Part shown: positions 30,886-40,502 of the stretch, in pieces
Layout of the letters: each line of letters begins with the position of its first letter
Numbering within the stretch: the stretch's first letter is position 1
Origin: Phormidesmis priestleyi ULC007
GTDB taxonomy: Bacteria; Cyanobacteriota; Cyanobacteriia; Leptolyngbyales; Leptolyngbyaceae
Assembly: GCF_001895925.1 (NCBI RefSeq)
Contig: NZ_MPPI01000025.1
Coordinates: 1-64,000, forward strand
Direction: 5' to 3'
DNA: 64,000 bases
Position numbers and translations under genes: made by a program
The notes under the pieces: generated by a model
Told to the model about the DNA's origin: nothing
What the model saw: the letters and a program-made list of their open reading frames with translations, nothing else
The model's database searches: none

Positions 30886-31266
30886 CGTGAATTCGATGAA
30901 GCTTTTCGCTACGGTTGCGAATTCGGGCTGCCCCTAAATCCCCCAAAATTGGGGGACTTTGAACCTAAACTACCTGAGTTCGGGTTAAGCCGAAGGCTGA
31001 AATCCCCACTGCAAGTAGCTTGAGCCAAACAACCAGCTAGTAATCTTTTCTCAATAAGTCCTACTATTAAGAATATTCTCAACTGTGAGGCTTATTGACA
31101 AGAGCCTGATGTGGAGCATAGCAGCAAGGCACGGAAAATCAGGACTTCTGGCGATTTCTTATCCCGAACTCAGGTTAAACTCTAAGCTTAAAGTCCCCCA
31201 GAATTGGGGGATTTAGGGGGCTGAAGCGCAAAACAACGCAGCGAAAGAACTTATCGAACTGACGTT
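30884..31266. mobile_element. Hairpin repeat element, family C copy 1 (interrupted)
   Basis: The left end AACGTGAATTCGAT (30884) faces ATCGAACTGACGTT (ending 31266), 12 of 14 bases inverted. Inside are CCCCTAAATCCCCCA (30931) and its partner TGGGGGATTTAGGGG near 31205-31219, which fold into a long hairpin. The element is split by family B copy B, and without it would be about 175 bp. Its right end overlaps the stop codon of the kinase gene at 31265. A related element is at 56526-56688. Confidence 0.75.
30973..31174. mobile_element. MITE-like element, family B copy B (nested)
   Basis: This 202-bp sequence is identical base for base to 30676-30877, with the same CCTGAGTTCGGG ends. Flanks are CTAAACTA (left) and TTAAACTC (right), matching at 6 of 8 positions, so the target duplication is imperfect. 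It sits inside the family C element. An open frame running through it has no support as a gene. Confidence 0.88.
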
Positions 31267-32590
31267 ATTCACGCTCGATCGGTAGCCCCAACCAATCACT
31301 CAACTCATAAGCTAACCAAGCCATTTCCTCAACCGTGCCACAAAAATCAATTTTTTGGGTGTCTGCAAAAACGCTCAACCGATTGCGATTAAATGATAAA
31401 GCTAACTTCCAAAGATATCTGCGCTTTGTAGAGAAAGGTTGAGCGTATTGAAGCCCAAATAGTTTGCGAGTGAGAGAAACCCCCTGCTCAGTGATCACCA
31501 ATCTAGCTTTGGCAAAATTTAAGAGGATTCTAATGATGGGGATAGACCAAATGGGAGAAAGCAGGAGAAGAAGAAAACCACCGGGGTTAATAAATAACAA
31601 GAACATCGAAAGTGGAAGGAGGAAGACTAAGAAGACCGATAGAATGGGCGCGATAGAATCCACATATTGTTTTGACTGAAGCTTTAGAGAAGGAAACGTA
31701 ATCTCTAATGCTTCTGCTTCTCTAATAAGTGAGATTTTGCTGTAGGTTGGCTTTGTTTTGATAGTGAGTTCAACATCCGAATTACTTTCTGGCGATCGCT
31801 CCAAACCCATTAAAGCTGCACCGATCGACTTCGGGCGTTTACTCAAACTTGGCTCTGTCAGCCACTTTAGCCAACTGATAAAACTGGGGCTGACCTTCGC
31901 AAGGTGTTCAAACTGAAGCCGCAGATCTTCTTGAGGCAAATCAGCCGGGTGTTGACCCGTGATTAAATAAATCAACGTCGCGCCTAAACTATAGAGATCA
32001 GAGGCCGGAGAAGTGCGTCCGCCAAACTGTTCGGGTGGCATATAGCCATAAGTGCCGACGATCGTCATCGTGCCCCCGTCTCTAGCTGCCAGCGTTTGCA
32101 CCGAGCCAAAATCGACTAAATAAACTTGACCAGGGCTGTTACCTGAGCGATCGGTCAGCAGCACATTACTCGGTTTGATATCGCGATGAATCACGGGCGG
32201 CTGGCGATCGTGCAAATAGCCCAAAATCTCTAGCAAATCTTTGGCGAGTTGCTTGACTTCTAACTCGCTAAACGTGCGTCCTGATTTGAGATGCTGCTCT
32301 AACGATCGCGCCTCAATATAAGTTTGGACGAGGGCGAATCCTTTATGATTGTCCGAGTCAAGTTCAAAGAAATCCAGATAGCAGGGAATTGCAGGATGAG
32401 ACAGCGATCGCAGGGTTGCCGCTTCCCGTTCAAACAGCTTCAGGTCATCCCACTCAAACTCATGGCTAAACGTCAGGAGCTTAACAACGACGAGTTCCTG
32501 AGTGTGCAAATCACGCGCTAACCAGGTTTGTCGTCCCGCTTTTTTACCCAGTGATTGTTGCAGTTCATAGCGGTCAGCCAGCAGTTGCAT
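31265..32590 (-). CDS. Serine/threonine protein kinase with membrane-spanning C-terminal region
   Basis: A 441-residue protein. The N-terminal Hanks-type kinase domain (about 8-265) keeps the key residues: Lys in VVVKLL (about 37), HRDIKPSN (catalytic loop), VDFGSV (metal-binding Asp) and MPPEQF in the activation segment. The glycine loop is degenerate (LGKKAGRQT). Two hydrophobic helices (about 315-355, ILSVFLVFLLPLSMFLLFI and LLLLLSPIWSIPIIRIL) and a ~85-residue domain follow, probably at the membrane face. It is 3 bp from the paralogous kinase upstream, so they form an operon. Its stop codon lies in the end of a hairpin repeat element. Confidence 0.9.
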   Translation of the reverse strand: MQLLADRYELQQSLGKKAGRQTWLARDLHTQELVVVKLLTFSHEFEWDDLKLFEREAATLRSLSHPAIPCYLDFFELDSDNHKGFALVQTYIEARSLEQHLKSGRTFSELEVKQLAKDLLEILGYLHDRQPPVIHRDIKPSNVLLTDRSGNSPGQVYLVDFGSVQTLAARDGGTMTIVGTYGYMPPEQFGGRTSPASDLYSLGATLIYLITGQHPADLPQEDLRLQFEHLAKVSPSFISWLKWLTEPSLSKRPKSIGAALMGLERSPESNSDVELTIKTKPTYSKISLIREAEALEITFPSLKLQSKQYVDSIAPILSVFLVFLLPLSMFLLFINPGGFLLLLLSPIWSIPIIRILLNFAKARLVITEQGVSLTRKLFGLQYAQPFSTKRRYLWKLALSFNRNRLSVFADTQKIDFCGTVEEMAWLAYELSDWLGLPIERE

Positions 32591-32593
32591 GAG

Positions 32594-33397
32594 TTACGCC
32601 CTTTGGATCTGTCCTGACTCTAATACTTGCAGAGATTGCTTGGCAGATTGCAGCCGCCGATCGAGACTAGTCTCAGTCATCCAACTCAACCAATCGGCAA
32701 ACGCCGGACTGAGATCAACGACTTGCTGAAAGTCTAACTTAGTTCCCTTGCGCGGCAACTGAGACGGCGATTTGCCCGTGATGATTGCAATCAGCGTTGC
32801 CCCCAAGCTATAGAGATCAGAAACAGTTAACGCCCGCCCAGCAAACTGTTCTGGCGGCATATAGTCGTGAGTCTCGATCAGGGTGAATGCGGAGCGATCG
32901 CAACTCAACAGCATCTTAACCGAGCCAAAGTTAATCAAATGAGTGCGCCGCTGTGCCAGCACAATATTGCTGGGCGTAATATCACGATGCACGATTGGCT
33001 GCTGCCGTCCGTGAAGATAGATGAGAATGTAGAGCAGCGATTTTGCGATTTGCTTTGCCTCTGCTTCGGTGAAGGTGCGCCCAATTTTCATACACTCATC
33101 TAGAGACTTTCCGGGCACGTAGGTTTGCACCAGCGCCAGCGCCTTGCCCGTCGGCAATTGATGCTCAAAATAGTCTATATATTGCGGCACACAAGGGTGA
33201 GAGAGCGCTCTGAGAGTTTCTACTTCGCGCTCAAATAGTTTTAGGTCATCCGATCGAACATCTTCTTCTGGGCACAGCAGCTTGATCACGACCTGCTCTT
33301 GAGTGCTGAGATCACGCGCCAGCAGCGTCCAGCGCCCTGATTGCCGCCCTAACTCTCGCTCTATCTCGTAGTGATCGCCTAATATCTGTCCAGCCAT
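32594..33397 (-). CDS. Kinase-like protein, probable pseudokinase
   Basis: A 267-residue paralogue of the downstream kinase without the membrane part. The ATP-binding Lys39 (VVIKLL) and HRD (137-139) remain, but HRDIKPSN has become HRDITPSN (Thr141 for the catalytic-loop Lys), and the metal-binding DFG is NFG (Asn156 in LINFGSV). The activation-segment THDYMPPEQF and YSLGATL are conserved, so the fold should be intact. Loss of the DFG Asp usually abolishes or strongly reduces phosphotransfer. It probably regulates or scaffolds the kinase encoded 3 bp downstream. Residual activity cannot be excluded. Confidence 0.85.
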   Translation of the reverse strand: MAGQILGDHYEIERELGRQSGRWTLLARDLSTQEQVVIKLLCPEEDVRSDDLKLFEREVETLRALSHPCVPQYIDYFEHQLPTGKALALVQTYVPGKSLDECMKIGRTFTEAEAKQIAKSLLYILIYLHGRQQPIVHRDITPSNIVLAQRRTHLINFGSVKMLLSCDRSAFTLIETHDYMPPEQFAGRALTVSDLYSLGATLIAIITGKSPSQLPRKGTKLDFQQVVDLSPAFADWLSWMTETSLDRRLQSAKQSLQVLESGQIQRA

Positions 33398-33490
33398 AAT
33401 CTCGCTAAATTTTACAGGGTTTGTAACGTTGCTCGATCGCTCGTAGCAAGCTGATATCCTTTAAGAAGTTTTCAAAACTTTGGCTTTGCT

Positions 33491-34222
33491 ATGGTTCCTC
33501 TCTCAACCTCTTCTTTACGTGAGCAGCAACACCCGTTAATTCGCAGTTTAGCCGACAAAATAGAAGCGCTTTGGCACCGTCATTTAGATCTTTCACCCTA
33601 CTATCTGCCTGATGATCTGGGCTATGTCGAAGGACGAATGGAAGGCGAAAAGCTGATTATTGAAAATCGTTGCTATCAGACTCCTCAATTTCGCAAGCTT
33701 CATCTAGAACTGGCTAAAGTGGGAACGATGCTAGACATTCTCCACTGCGTTATGTTTCCCCGATCGGACTATGCTCTACCGATGTTTGGTGCCGACTTAG
33801 TGAGCGGACGCGGACAAATTGGCATGGCGATCGCCGATCTCTCTCCCACCAGCGACGATCGTACTCTACCCGCCGATTATCAAAGTGCTTTATCGGCTTT
33901 ACCAGATGTGACCTTCACCCAGCGTCGAGAGCTTCCAGAATGGGGCGATATTTTTTCTAGCTTTTGTTTATTTGTGCGTCCGAGCAACGAGGCAGAAGAG
34001 GCAGCCTTTTTGTCGCGAGTCGAGAGCTATTTAGAATTGCACTGCCAGAGAGCGATCGCGACTCAACCCACTCCAGAACGCGAGGCAGAAATTCTAGCCA
34101 AACAGCGCTATTACTGTGATCGCCAGCAGCAAAATGATAAAACTCGACGCGTCTTAGAAAAAGCCTTTGGTGAAGCGTGGGCTGAACGCTATATGACGAC
34201 TGTTTTATTTGACACGGTTTAA
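33491..34222 (+). CDS. pcyA: Phycocyanobilin:ferredoxin oxidoreductase
   Basis: A 243-residue enzyme that reduces biliverdin IXalpha to phycocyanobilin with four electrons from ferredoxin, supplying chromophore for phycobilisomes and phytochromes. The catalytic triad of PcyA is present with the right spacing: Glu73 (LHLELAK), His85 (DILHCVMFP) and Asp102 (MFGADLV), each offset by three from the Synechocystis numbering. The C-terminal [23 protein letters not shown] is also typical. The stop overlaps the convergent phosphoesterase stop by 4 bp. Confidence 0.97.
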   Translation: MVPLSTSSLREQQHPLIRSLADKIEALWHRHLDLSPYYLPDDLGYVEGRMEGEKLIIENRCYQTPQFRKLHLELAKVGTMLDILHCVMFPRSDYALPMFGADLVSGRGQIGMAIADLSPTSDDRTLPADYQSALSALPDVTFTQRRELPEWGDIFSSFCLFVRPSNEAEEAAFLSRVESYLELHCQRAIATQPTPEREAEILAKQRYYCDRQQQNDKTRRVLEKAFGEAWAERYMTTVLFDTV

Positions 34223-35136
34223 GCGATCGATTCCGCGATTGATTCAGCCCTATAAAGCACGGTCTGGGACACAATTTTAAAGGCTGCGTTGACCCAGACC
34301 AGCGATGCTGCCGACACTCTGCCAGATTGCAGGGTTACCAGAGAAAAATTTCTCAAGCGATCGCCATCATTTTGAACAATGCGAGGCACACGGGCAGCGT
34401 TTAAATAAACCGTTCCGTCGGAGGTGGTGTGAATAGCGCGGCGAAGCTGCTGTCGAGTGTGACGCAGCGTGTGGTGCATGTGCCCAAATGCGACGAGCGG
34501 AATCGCTTTGCCCAAGAGTCGAGTTTTGGCGATCGCTTGTTCAAAGTCGGGGTCGCCGTGATCGCCGCCGATCGGTTGCCAATCTTTGCCGCATGGGTCT
34601 TCGGGCATATCCCCTAAACCAGTCGGCCCATTGTGTCCGACAAAAATTACCGTTTCGTAAGCAGCCGTGTTGACAGCAGCAACGATGCGATCGACCGATT
34701 CAGCAAAGTTTTTTACGCCGCAGCGATCGCGATAGAACCGATTATTTTTCCAGGCAGACCCACCCCAGCTAAATGGGCGACTGCCCACCACACTCAGCCC
34801 TAACTCTGGAAAATCGAGCTTGCCATAGCCTACGTTTGTGTCGCCTAGCAAATCAATTTGTTGCTGTACGCGATCTTCTTGAGTGCGATCGTAAGGGCAT
34901 TGTTTGATGCCCCAATCGGTGGCGTTATACCAAGCATCGTGATTGCCCAAAATTGCCGCTTTAGGCAGATCCATTTGAGCAATCGATCGCACCACTTCTA
35001 CCGATTCGTTACCAAAGTCACCGACTAGCAGCACCAAATCAACGCCTAACGCTTTGAGTGCGGCTTCATCTTCATGATCCCACAAATCGTGAATATCTCC
35101 GACAACCGCAATTTTGATCCCCTGACTAGACACCAT
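34219..35136 (-). CDS. Calcineurin-like metallophosphoesterase (TIGR04168-type)
   Basis: A 305-residue protein with the metal-binding blocks [47 protein letters not shown] and [11 protein letters not shown] in the right order. It matches from memory the cyanobacterial and plastid TIGR04168 group; substrate unknown. No signal peptide, so it is cytosolic. Its stop is convergent with pcyA with a 4-bp overlap. Confidence 0.88.
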   Translation of the reverse strand: MVSSQGIKIAVVGDIHDLWDHEDEAALKALGVDLVLLVGDFGNESVEVVRSIAQMDLPKAAILGNHDAWYNATDWGIKQCPYDRTQEDRVQQQIDLLGDTNVGYGKLDFPELGLSVVGSRPFSWGGSAWKNNRFYRDRCGVKNFAESVDRIVAAVNTAAYETVIFVGHNGPTGLGDMPEDPCGKDWQPIGGDHGDPDFEQAIAKTRLLGKAIPLVAFGHMHHTLRHTRQQLRRAIHTTSDGTVYLNAARVPRIVQNDGDRLRNFSLVTLQSGRVSAASLVWVNAAFKIVSQTVLYRAESIAESIA

Positions 35137-35216
35137 GCCGATTTCCTTTCTTTATTCTTCTTTAGCATAGGCAGGGAGCGAGGGTTTTGATCAGTCTTTT
35201 GAGAAAGAGACCCGGA

Positions 35217-36152
35217 TCAATCGTTTGTCCAAGTCGATCGCCACGCGTCCTGCGCTTGAGCGATCGCTCGTTCTTGGTGTTTTTTTTGATACTCTCGTCC
35301 CAATGTCTGAAGTTGTTGCTTGAGATCTCGCAGCTTATTTCGCCATGCCATTGCAGTTGAGTCGTTAAACTCAATCTCAGACAAGCGTAGCTGAATCGCC
35401 ACTAGATGCAACAGCGATGCAATAGATTTTTTCGATCGACCCTGCTCAGACATTTTTTCATCGGCAGCTTCAACCAGCAACTTTAAGAGATTGGCGTTGC
35501 CCGCGATCGGGTCGTCGCTCCCTGCTTTAGCCGCCGCCTTTAGAACTGGTTCTGGCAACCGTTTGGGCAAAACTTCTGACTGCTGCAACAGCAAGTTGGC
35601 GGCGTGAGAAGTGGTTTGGAGTTTTTTGACGATCGATTTCTCTAAATTTTCTTGCCACTGCACCAGAGCATCTAGCGGAGTAGACGGCTGTGCAGGCTTA
35701 CTCAGCGAAGGAGCCAATAATAGAAATTCAAGCTCGTTTTGATGACTCTCTAGAACACTGTCTGACTCAAACTCCTGCTCATCAAACGCTTCGTCAAGTT
35801 CTCCATCGTCATCTACATCAAGATCTTCTTCAAGCTCGTCGATATTGGCTGTCTCAGTGCTGACGAGGCTGACTGGCTGAAGTTGAGCCAGTAACTCTGC
35901 TTGAATCTGATTTGCCAAGTCTCGCACTGACTGCTGAAACTGCTGGCGCTGACTGAGTGACAACTGCAAAAACTGCCGCGGGTAGCTCTCAGTGCAAACA
36001 TGATAGCAAGACAAAATCAACTGCTGTCGAACTGCTTGCCCCAACGCCGTCAGATAGCTGAAATAGGTTTGGTAGAATTTTTCGCCCATTTCAGCAACCT
36101 GCTTGTCTAGGGCAACAAGCTGCTGCGAAATCTGCTCGACCGATCCGACCAT
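35217..36152 (-). CDS. Uncharacterised coiled-coil cyanobacterial protein
   Basis: A 311-residue protein I do not recognise by family. The N-terminal ~90 residues are helical (EQISQQLVALDKQVAEMGEKFYQTYFSYL ... QSVRDLANQIQAELLAQL), followed by a very acidic linker (about 100-135, LEEDLDVDDDGELDEAFDEQ), a middle helical block, and a C-terminal helical domain (SIASLLHLVAIQLRLSEIEFNDSTAMAWRNKLRDLKQQL). No membrane segments, signal peptide or enzyme motif. It stands alone between the phosphoesterase and opcA, on the same strand as both. Confidence 0.7.
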   Translation of the reverse strand: MVGSVEQISQQLVALDKQVAEMGEKFYQTYFSYLTALGQAVRQQLILSCYHVCTESYPRQFLQLSLSQRQQFQQSVRDLANQIQAELLAQLQPVSLVSTETANIDELEEDLDVDDDGELDEAFDEQEFESDSVLESHQNELEFLLLAPSLSKPAQPSTPLDALVQWQENLEKSIVKKLQTTSHAANLLLQQSEVLPKRLPEPVLKAAAKAGSDDPIAGNANLLKLLVEAADEKMSEQGRSKKSIASLLHLVAIQLRLSEIEFNDSTAMAWRNKLRDLKQQLQTLGREYQKKHQERAIAQAQDAWRSTWTND

Positions 36153-36205
36153 AGGCTCTTTGAATTTGGGGTAGAGATTTTTCTACTACTCGATCTAGCT
36201 TACAA

Positions 36206-36256
36206 CTAAGGGTCATGTAAGGGCATACCAGTGCCGTGCCCTTACATGACCCTTAG
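36206..36256. repeat. Perfect 20-bp inverted repeat after opcA
   Basis: CTAAGGGTCATGTAAGGGCA (36206-36225) and its exact complement (36237-36256) flank an 11-nt loop. It starts 7 bp after the opcA stop. The inner part (GTAAGGGCA...GTGCCGTGCCCTTAC) resembles the palindrome at 7941-7968, suggesting one repeat family. No T-run follows on the minus strand, so it may stabilise the 3' end rather than terminate. Confidence 0.8.
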
Positions 36257-36262
36257 AAGCAA

Positions 36263-37642
36263 TTAGGCGGCGATCGTCAAGATTTTTGCGGTCACTGCCA
36301 AACTCTCCTCAAATAGCACATCTTGACCTAAACGCTGAAGCTGCTCACCCAAAAGCGTTTCAGCCTTCTGATCATCAAGAGGAGTCACCTGGTTAATGCG
36401 GCACGATTGGGCACCACCACCCGCTTCCATTCGCATACAGCCCGTCGTTTCAGAACAAAGCACCGTGCAGCAGTCGGCATCGAGGTTGGTAGAAGTTAGC
36501 TTTAAACTCACGAGATCGCCCGTGACTTCACCCGTGTCAGCCGTCGGAATGGCTGCGAGTTCGACTTCGATCGCACGTCCATCAGCCGCCGTGAGATGAA
36601 TGCGCTGAAGTTCGTAGATATCGTCTTCTTTCGATCGCGAAATTGGCTCCCAGTTTAGCCGACTTGCTAGCCAACCCAAAAACATCAGCGCTTGGGTCGA
36701 GTTGCCTTTTTCATAATCAATCACAATGCGATCGACTTCTCGAATGGCGGCTCGGCGCTCTGGCGGATCAAATGCCTCGGCGGTTAATTCTTGCCAAGCA
36801 GCGAGTCGTCGCCAGTTGAGGTCAGACACCTGCACTTGGTTCTGAATCATATGCGCCACCTTGAGCAGGTCGCCTTCTGGATCGGTCAAGAAGTGGCTAG
36901 AGTCTACCACCACGGCAGTGCAAGTTTTAGACAACCGATCGAACAGGGCTTGGTCGGTGCTGGGCGTTGCTTTCCACCAGAGAATGCTGGGCAATTCGCC
37001 CATGACGAGTGAAGAAACCATGCTAGCCACCCGCTCTAGCGCGTTTTCTGTACCCTTAAGCATGATGTATTCGCCACATACCAAGGCGTTGCGGCTCTGC
37101 TTGTTGATGGGGCAATAGGCAGACACTTGAGCCGTTACACCTTCATCTTCGCCAGCGACGGGAAACAGGGAGATAATTCGACAGGGATTTTGACTAGCGA
37201 TCGCGTCTGCAATTCCAGCCCCCGCCGCATCTAGTGCATAACTTGGTGAACGAGTTGCCTCGCCGACGGCGACCAAGATACTCTTTTTTGCTAAGGCTTC
37301 CCGAAGTTTTTCTAACAGCAGCGGACTCGCTTTGCCATCACGTTTCATGCCCAAGCTCGACTCAGCAGCACGAATGGCAGCTTCGGTGCGAGGTCCGCCG
37401 ATGCCATCAATCGGCCCCGTATAAAACCCCAGTGCTGCCAGCAGTTGCTGAGTTTCTTCTGGCTCATAAACCACCAGCGTAAAGGTTGCGGCTCTCGTAG
37501 CAGCAAGCGTGTTGCTGTCATCACTAGCGACACTGTAACTCTGCCAAATTTTGGCGAGTTCTGCCTCAATTTCGCTGAGAGAAACATCTTTGGGCGCTTG
37601 CAACGATTGCAAAGGAACAAGAGAAGGGGAGTGGGTAGCCAT
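36263..37642 (-). CDS. opcA: Glucose-6-phosphate dehydrogenase assembly protein OpcA
   Basis: About 459 residues from the ATG at 37642 (MATHSPSL, followed by LQAPKDVSLSEIEAELAKIWQSY), the usual N-terminus; the frame is open to 37705, overlapping zwf. A peptidoglycan-binding-like helical module (LLAALGFYTGPIDGIGG, about 70-120) precedes the OpcA domain. OpcA activates and helps oligomerise Zwf. The Cys-rich stretch DADCCTVLCSETTGC near the C-terminus fits the thioredoxin-sensitive cysteines reported for Anabaena OpcA. Last gene of fbp-tal-zwf-opcA. Confidence 0.96.
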   Translation of the reverse strand: MATHSPSLVPLQSLQAPKDVSLSEIEAELAKIWQSYSVASDDSNTLAATRAATFTLVVYEPEETQQLLAALGFYTGPIDGIGGPRTEAAIRAAESSLGMKRDGKASPLLLEKLREALAKKSILVAVGEATRSPSYALDAAGAGIADAIASQNPCRIISLFPVAGEDEGVTAQVSAYCPINKQSRNALVCGEYIMLKGTENALERVASMVSSLVMGELPSILWWKATPSTDQALFDRLSKTCTAVVVDSSHFLTDPEGDLLKVAHMIQNQVQVSDLNWRRLAAWQELTAEAFDPPERRAAIREVDRIVIDYEKGNSTQALMFLGWLASRLNWEPISRSKEDDIYELQRIHLTAADGRAIEVELAAIPTADTGEVTGDLVSLKLTSTNLDADCCTVLCSETTGCMRMEAGGGAQSCRINQVTPLDDQKAETLLGEQLQRLGQDVLFEESLAVTAKILTIAA

Positions 37643-37679
37643 AGAGAGAGATTGGGGGAGGTTAGATTTTTGAAAATCG

Positions 37680-39209
37680 TTAGAGTCTTCGCCAACGGCG
37701 ACCATCTCGGTTGATCAGCAGTTCGGCTTCTGAGGGTTCCCAGGTGCCTGCTTCATATTGAGGAATCGTAGCGGGATCGGTGGGAGCTTCCCAAGCCGTG
37801 AGGGCCGGGGTGACAACTCGCCACGCAGCCTCTACCTCGTCGGAGCGGGTAAAGAGAGTTTGGTCGCCCATCATGCAGTCAAGCAAGAGCCGATCGTAGG
37901 CCTCGCCCCCGGTCACACCAAAAGAGGTGCCGTAGCTGAAGTCCATTTCGACGGAGCGCGATCGCAGGTCTGCTCCGGGCATTTTGACTTCAAATCGCAT
38001 CGCAATGCCTTCGTTGGGCTGAATCCGCATCGTCAGCACGTTGGCGTTGGTTTGTTGGGCAGCCGATTGAAAGATCAGATACGGCACTTCGCGGAACTGA
38101 ATGGAAATTTCTGACACTTTTTTGGGCAACCGTTTACCCGTTCGCAGATAAAAAGGAACGCCTTGCCAACGCCAGTTATCGACCATAAATTTCATGGCGA
38201 CATAGGTAGGCGTGGTCGAGTTGGGGTTGACTCCCGGCTCAGTGCGATAGCCAGGAACTTGTTTGCCCTTCATCCACCCGGCTGAATATTGACCCCGGAT
38301 CGCAGAATGTTCTAGATGATTGACATCGGCTAGATGGGTCGCCTGAATCACCTTCACCTTTTCGGTGCGAATGCTGTCAGCGTCTAGCGCGTTAGGCGGC
38401 TCCATCGCGGTCAGGCAAAATAGCTGCATCAGGTGGTTTTGCACCATGTCGCGCAGTGCCCCCGCCGATTCGTAGTAGCCTGCGCGGTCTTCAACCCCGA
38501 CAGTTTCGGCAACAGTGATTTGAACGTGATCGACAAATTGACGATTCCACAACGGCTCAAAAATGGCGTTGGCAAACCGAAATACCAGCAAGTTTTGGAC
38601 AGTTTCTTTGCCTAAATAGTGGTCGATTCGGTAAACTTGCTCTTCTTTGCAAACCTCATTCACGACTCGGTTGAGCCTTTGAGCCGAACTCAGATCGCGT
38701 CCAAAAGGCTTCTCAATTACGAGGCGAGTCTTCTGAGGATCTTTGAGCATCTCAGAAGCTCCCAGTTGTCGAATCGCTTCGGGGAAGAAATTAGGGGCAA
38801 CCGCCAGATAAAAAACTCGATTGCCTCTCGTGCCGCGTTTCTCATCCAACTCAGCGAGCAGCGTCTTCAGCTTTTGATAGCTTTCAGGATTGTCAATATC
38901 ACCAGGACAGTAGAATAAGCCCTTAGCAAAATCGTCCCAAGCGGCTTCTGACCCGATGCCATCCGAGAATTGCTCGACCCCTTCGCGCATCTGTTCTCGA
39001 AAGTAGTCGTCACTCCAAGGACGACGCGCCACGCCCACGATCGTCAATTCTGGGGGCAGTCGCCGCTCTCTCTTGAGGTGATAAAGCGCCGGAACGAGTT
39101 TGCGCTTAGTCAAGTCTCCAGACGCACCGAAGAACACAATGATATTGGGTTCGGGCATTCGCTGCTGCTGTAGCCCAACGCGGAGCGGATTTTCGAGCAA
39201 AGTAACCAT
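37680..39209 (-). CDS. zwf: Glucose-6-phosphate 1-dehydrogenase
   Basis: A 509-residue enzyme that oxidises glucose 6-phosphate to 6-phosphogluconolactone with NADP+, the entry of the oxidative pentose-phosphate pathway. Motifs: [22 protein letters not shown] (nucleotide fold), [12 protein letters not shown], and [21 protein letters not shown] with the catalytic His. The N-terminus [21 protein letters not shown] is typical of cyanobacterial Zwf, supporting the start. It follows tal by 81 bp with an intercistronic hairpin in between. Confidence 0.98.
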   Translation of the reverse strand: MVTLLENPLRVGLQQQRMPEPNIIVFFGASGDLTKRKLVPALYHLKRERRLPPELTIVGVARRPWSDDYFREQMREGVEQFSDGIGSEAAWDDFAKGLFYCPGDIDNPESYQKLKTLLAELDEKRGTRGNRVFYLAVAPNFFPEAIRQLGASEMLKDPQKTRLVIEKPFGRDLSSAQRLNRVVNEVCKEEQVYRIDHYLGKETVQNLLVFRFANAIFEPLWNRQFVDHVQITVAETVGVEDRAGYYESAGALRDMVQNHLMQLFCLTAMEPPNALDADSIRTEKVKVIQATHLADVNHLEHSAIRGQYSAGWMKGKQVPGYRTEPGVNPNSTTPTYVAMKFMVDNWRWQGVPFYLRTGKRLPKKVSEISIQFREVPYLIFQSAAQQTNANVLTMRIQPNEGIAMRFEVKMPGADLRSRSVEMDFSYGTSFGVTGGEAYDRLLLDCMMGDQTLFTRSDEVEAAWRVVTPALTAWEAPTDPATIPQYEAGTWEPSEAELLINRDGRRWRRL

Positions 39210-39249
39210 AGGCGAAGCAAAAATAAAGGATGGAAGATCAAGGGTGAAT

Positions 39250-39283
39250 GGGTAAAGAGTGAAACTATTAACACCCTTTACCC
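39250..39283. repeat. Intercistronic hairpin between tal and zwf
   Basis: GGGTAAAGAGTG (39250-39261) and CACCCTTTACCC (39272-39283) pair with one mismatch across a 10-nt loop. It lies 8 bp after the tal stop, within the operon. It could give partial termination or protect the fbp-tal message. A sequence-related inverted repeat is at 2562-2654. Confidence 0.6.
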
Positions 39284-39290
39284 TGGCACT

Positions 39291-40442
39291 TTACTGAACC
39301 GTTGCCAAACGATCGACCTTTTCTTGAAGAGAACTCATCAGCGACTCGAAGGGCTTGATGAATTTATCAATCCCGTCAACGAGCAGTTCGTTCATAACTT
39401 CGGCAAGGTTGATATCGACATCGGGATCTTTGAGGCTGTTGATTAGGTTGTATGCTTCCTCAACGTCAGTTTCGATGCGGCTGGCAGCGTTGCAGTGATC
39501 TTCGCAAGCCTTGATCGTAGCAGGTGGCAACGTATTGACTGTATCAGGGCCCACCAATTCATCGACATACATGACATCGCTGTAGTCGGGATTTTTAGTG
39601 CCTGTGCTGGCCCACAAAAGTCGCTGCACGTTTGCGCCTTTTTCTTTGAGTGCCAACCAGCGATCGTGCCCGATCACTTTTTTATATTCCTGATAAGCAA
39701 CTTTGGCATTGGCGATCGCGACTTTGCCTTTGATGGCTCTCAGCTTGGCTTCTTGGGCGATCTGGTCTGCGCCTTTTGCGAGAATTGCGTCGATGCGATC
39801 GTCGATGTTGCTGTCAATTCGGCTTAAGAAGAAACTCGCAACGGATGCAATTTTGCTGATGTCTTCACCCTTTTCAACTCGTTGCTCTAGACCGCGAACA
39901 TAAGCCCAAGCAGTGTTGATGTAGCTCTGCACTGAGAATAACAGCGTGACGTTAACGTTGATTCCGTCGGCGATCACTTGCTCAACAGCGGGTAATCCTT
40001 CTGTCGTTCCAGGGATTTTGATCATCACATTGGGACGACCAATCTCTTTGTAGTAGCGACGCGCTTCGGCAATGGTGGATTCTGTGTTGTCAGCGATCGT
40101 CGGCGGCACTTCGATGCTGATGTAGCCATCCAATCCGCCTGACTCTTCGTAGACGGGCAAGAAGATGTCACACGCATCGCGAATGTCTTTGAACACTAGG
40201 GATTCGTAGATGTCCATCAGCGATTTTCCGGCTCTGATCCCGGCTTCGATATCTTCGTCGTAGATTTTGTTGCCGACGATCGCTTTCTCAAAAATCGCCG
40301 GGTTTGAGGTGATGCCTCGCAGCCCTTCGGTGTCGATCATCCGCTTCAGTTCGCCCGACTGAATCAAATCACGATTCAAATTATCCATCCAGATACTTTG
40401 ACCGTAGTCTTTGATTTCTAAAAGATGATTTGCTGCTGTCAT
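39291..40442 (-). CDS. tal: Transaldolase
   Basis: A 383-residue enzyme of the non-oxidative pentose-phosphate pathway, transferring dihydroxyacetone between sugar phosphates. It is the longer TalB-like/TAL-PGI type: GQSIWMDNLNRDLIQSGELKRMI, GITSNPAIFEKAI, ARRYYKEIGRPNVMIKIPGTTEGLPAVEQVIADGINVNVTLLFSVQ (Schiff-base Lys in MIKIPGT) and LLWASTGTKNPDYSDVMYVDELVG. Between fbp and zwf in the operon. Confidence 0.97.
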   Translation of the reverse strand: MTAANHLLEIKDYGQSIWMDNLNRDLIQSGELKRMIDTEGLRGITSNPAIFEKAIVGNKIYDEDIEAGIRAGKSLMDIYESLVFKDIRDACDIFLPVYEESGGLDGYISIEVPPTIADNTESTIAEARRYYKEIGRPNVMIKIPGTTEGLPAVEQVIADGINVNVTLLFSVQSYINTAWAYVRGLEQRVEKGEDISKIASVASFFLSRIDSNIDDRIDAILAKGADQIAQEAKLRAIKGKVAIANAKVAYQEYKKVIGHDRWLALKEKGANVQRLLWASTGTKNPDYSDVMYVDELVGPDTVNTLPPATIKACEDHCNAASRIETDVEEAYNLINSLKDPDVDINLAEVMNELLVDGIDKFIKPFESLMSSLQEKVDRLATVQ

Positions 40443-40502
40443 TTGAGAGTTACTCCTAAACGTTAATAATTTTGAGACTTGAGGTGAAACTGAGTTTGAC
40501 CT

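Noticed and set aside
30814-31023. Frame of 69 codons across the repeats
   Set aside because: It runs from one mobile element copy into the next and encodes nothing recognisable.
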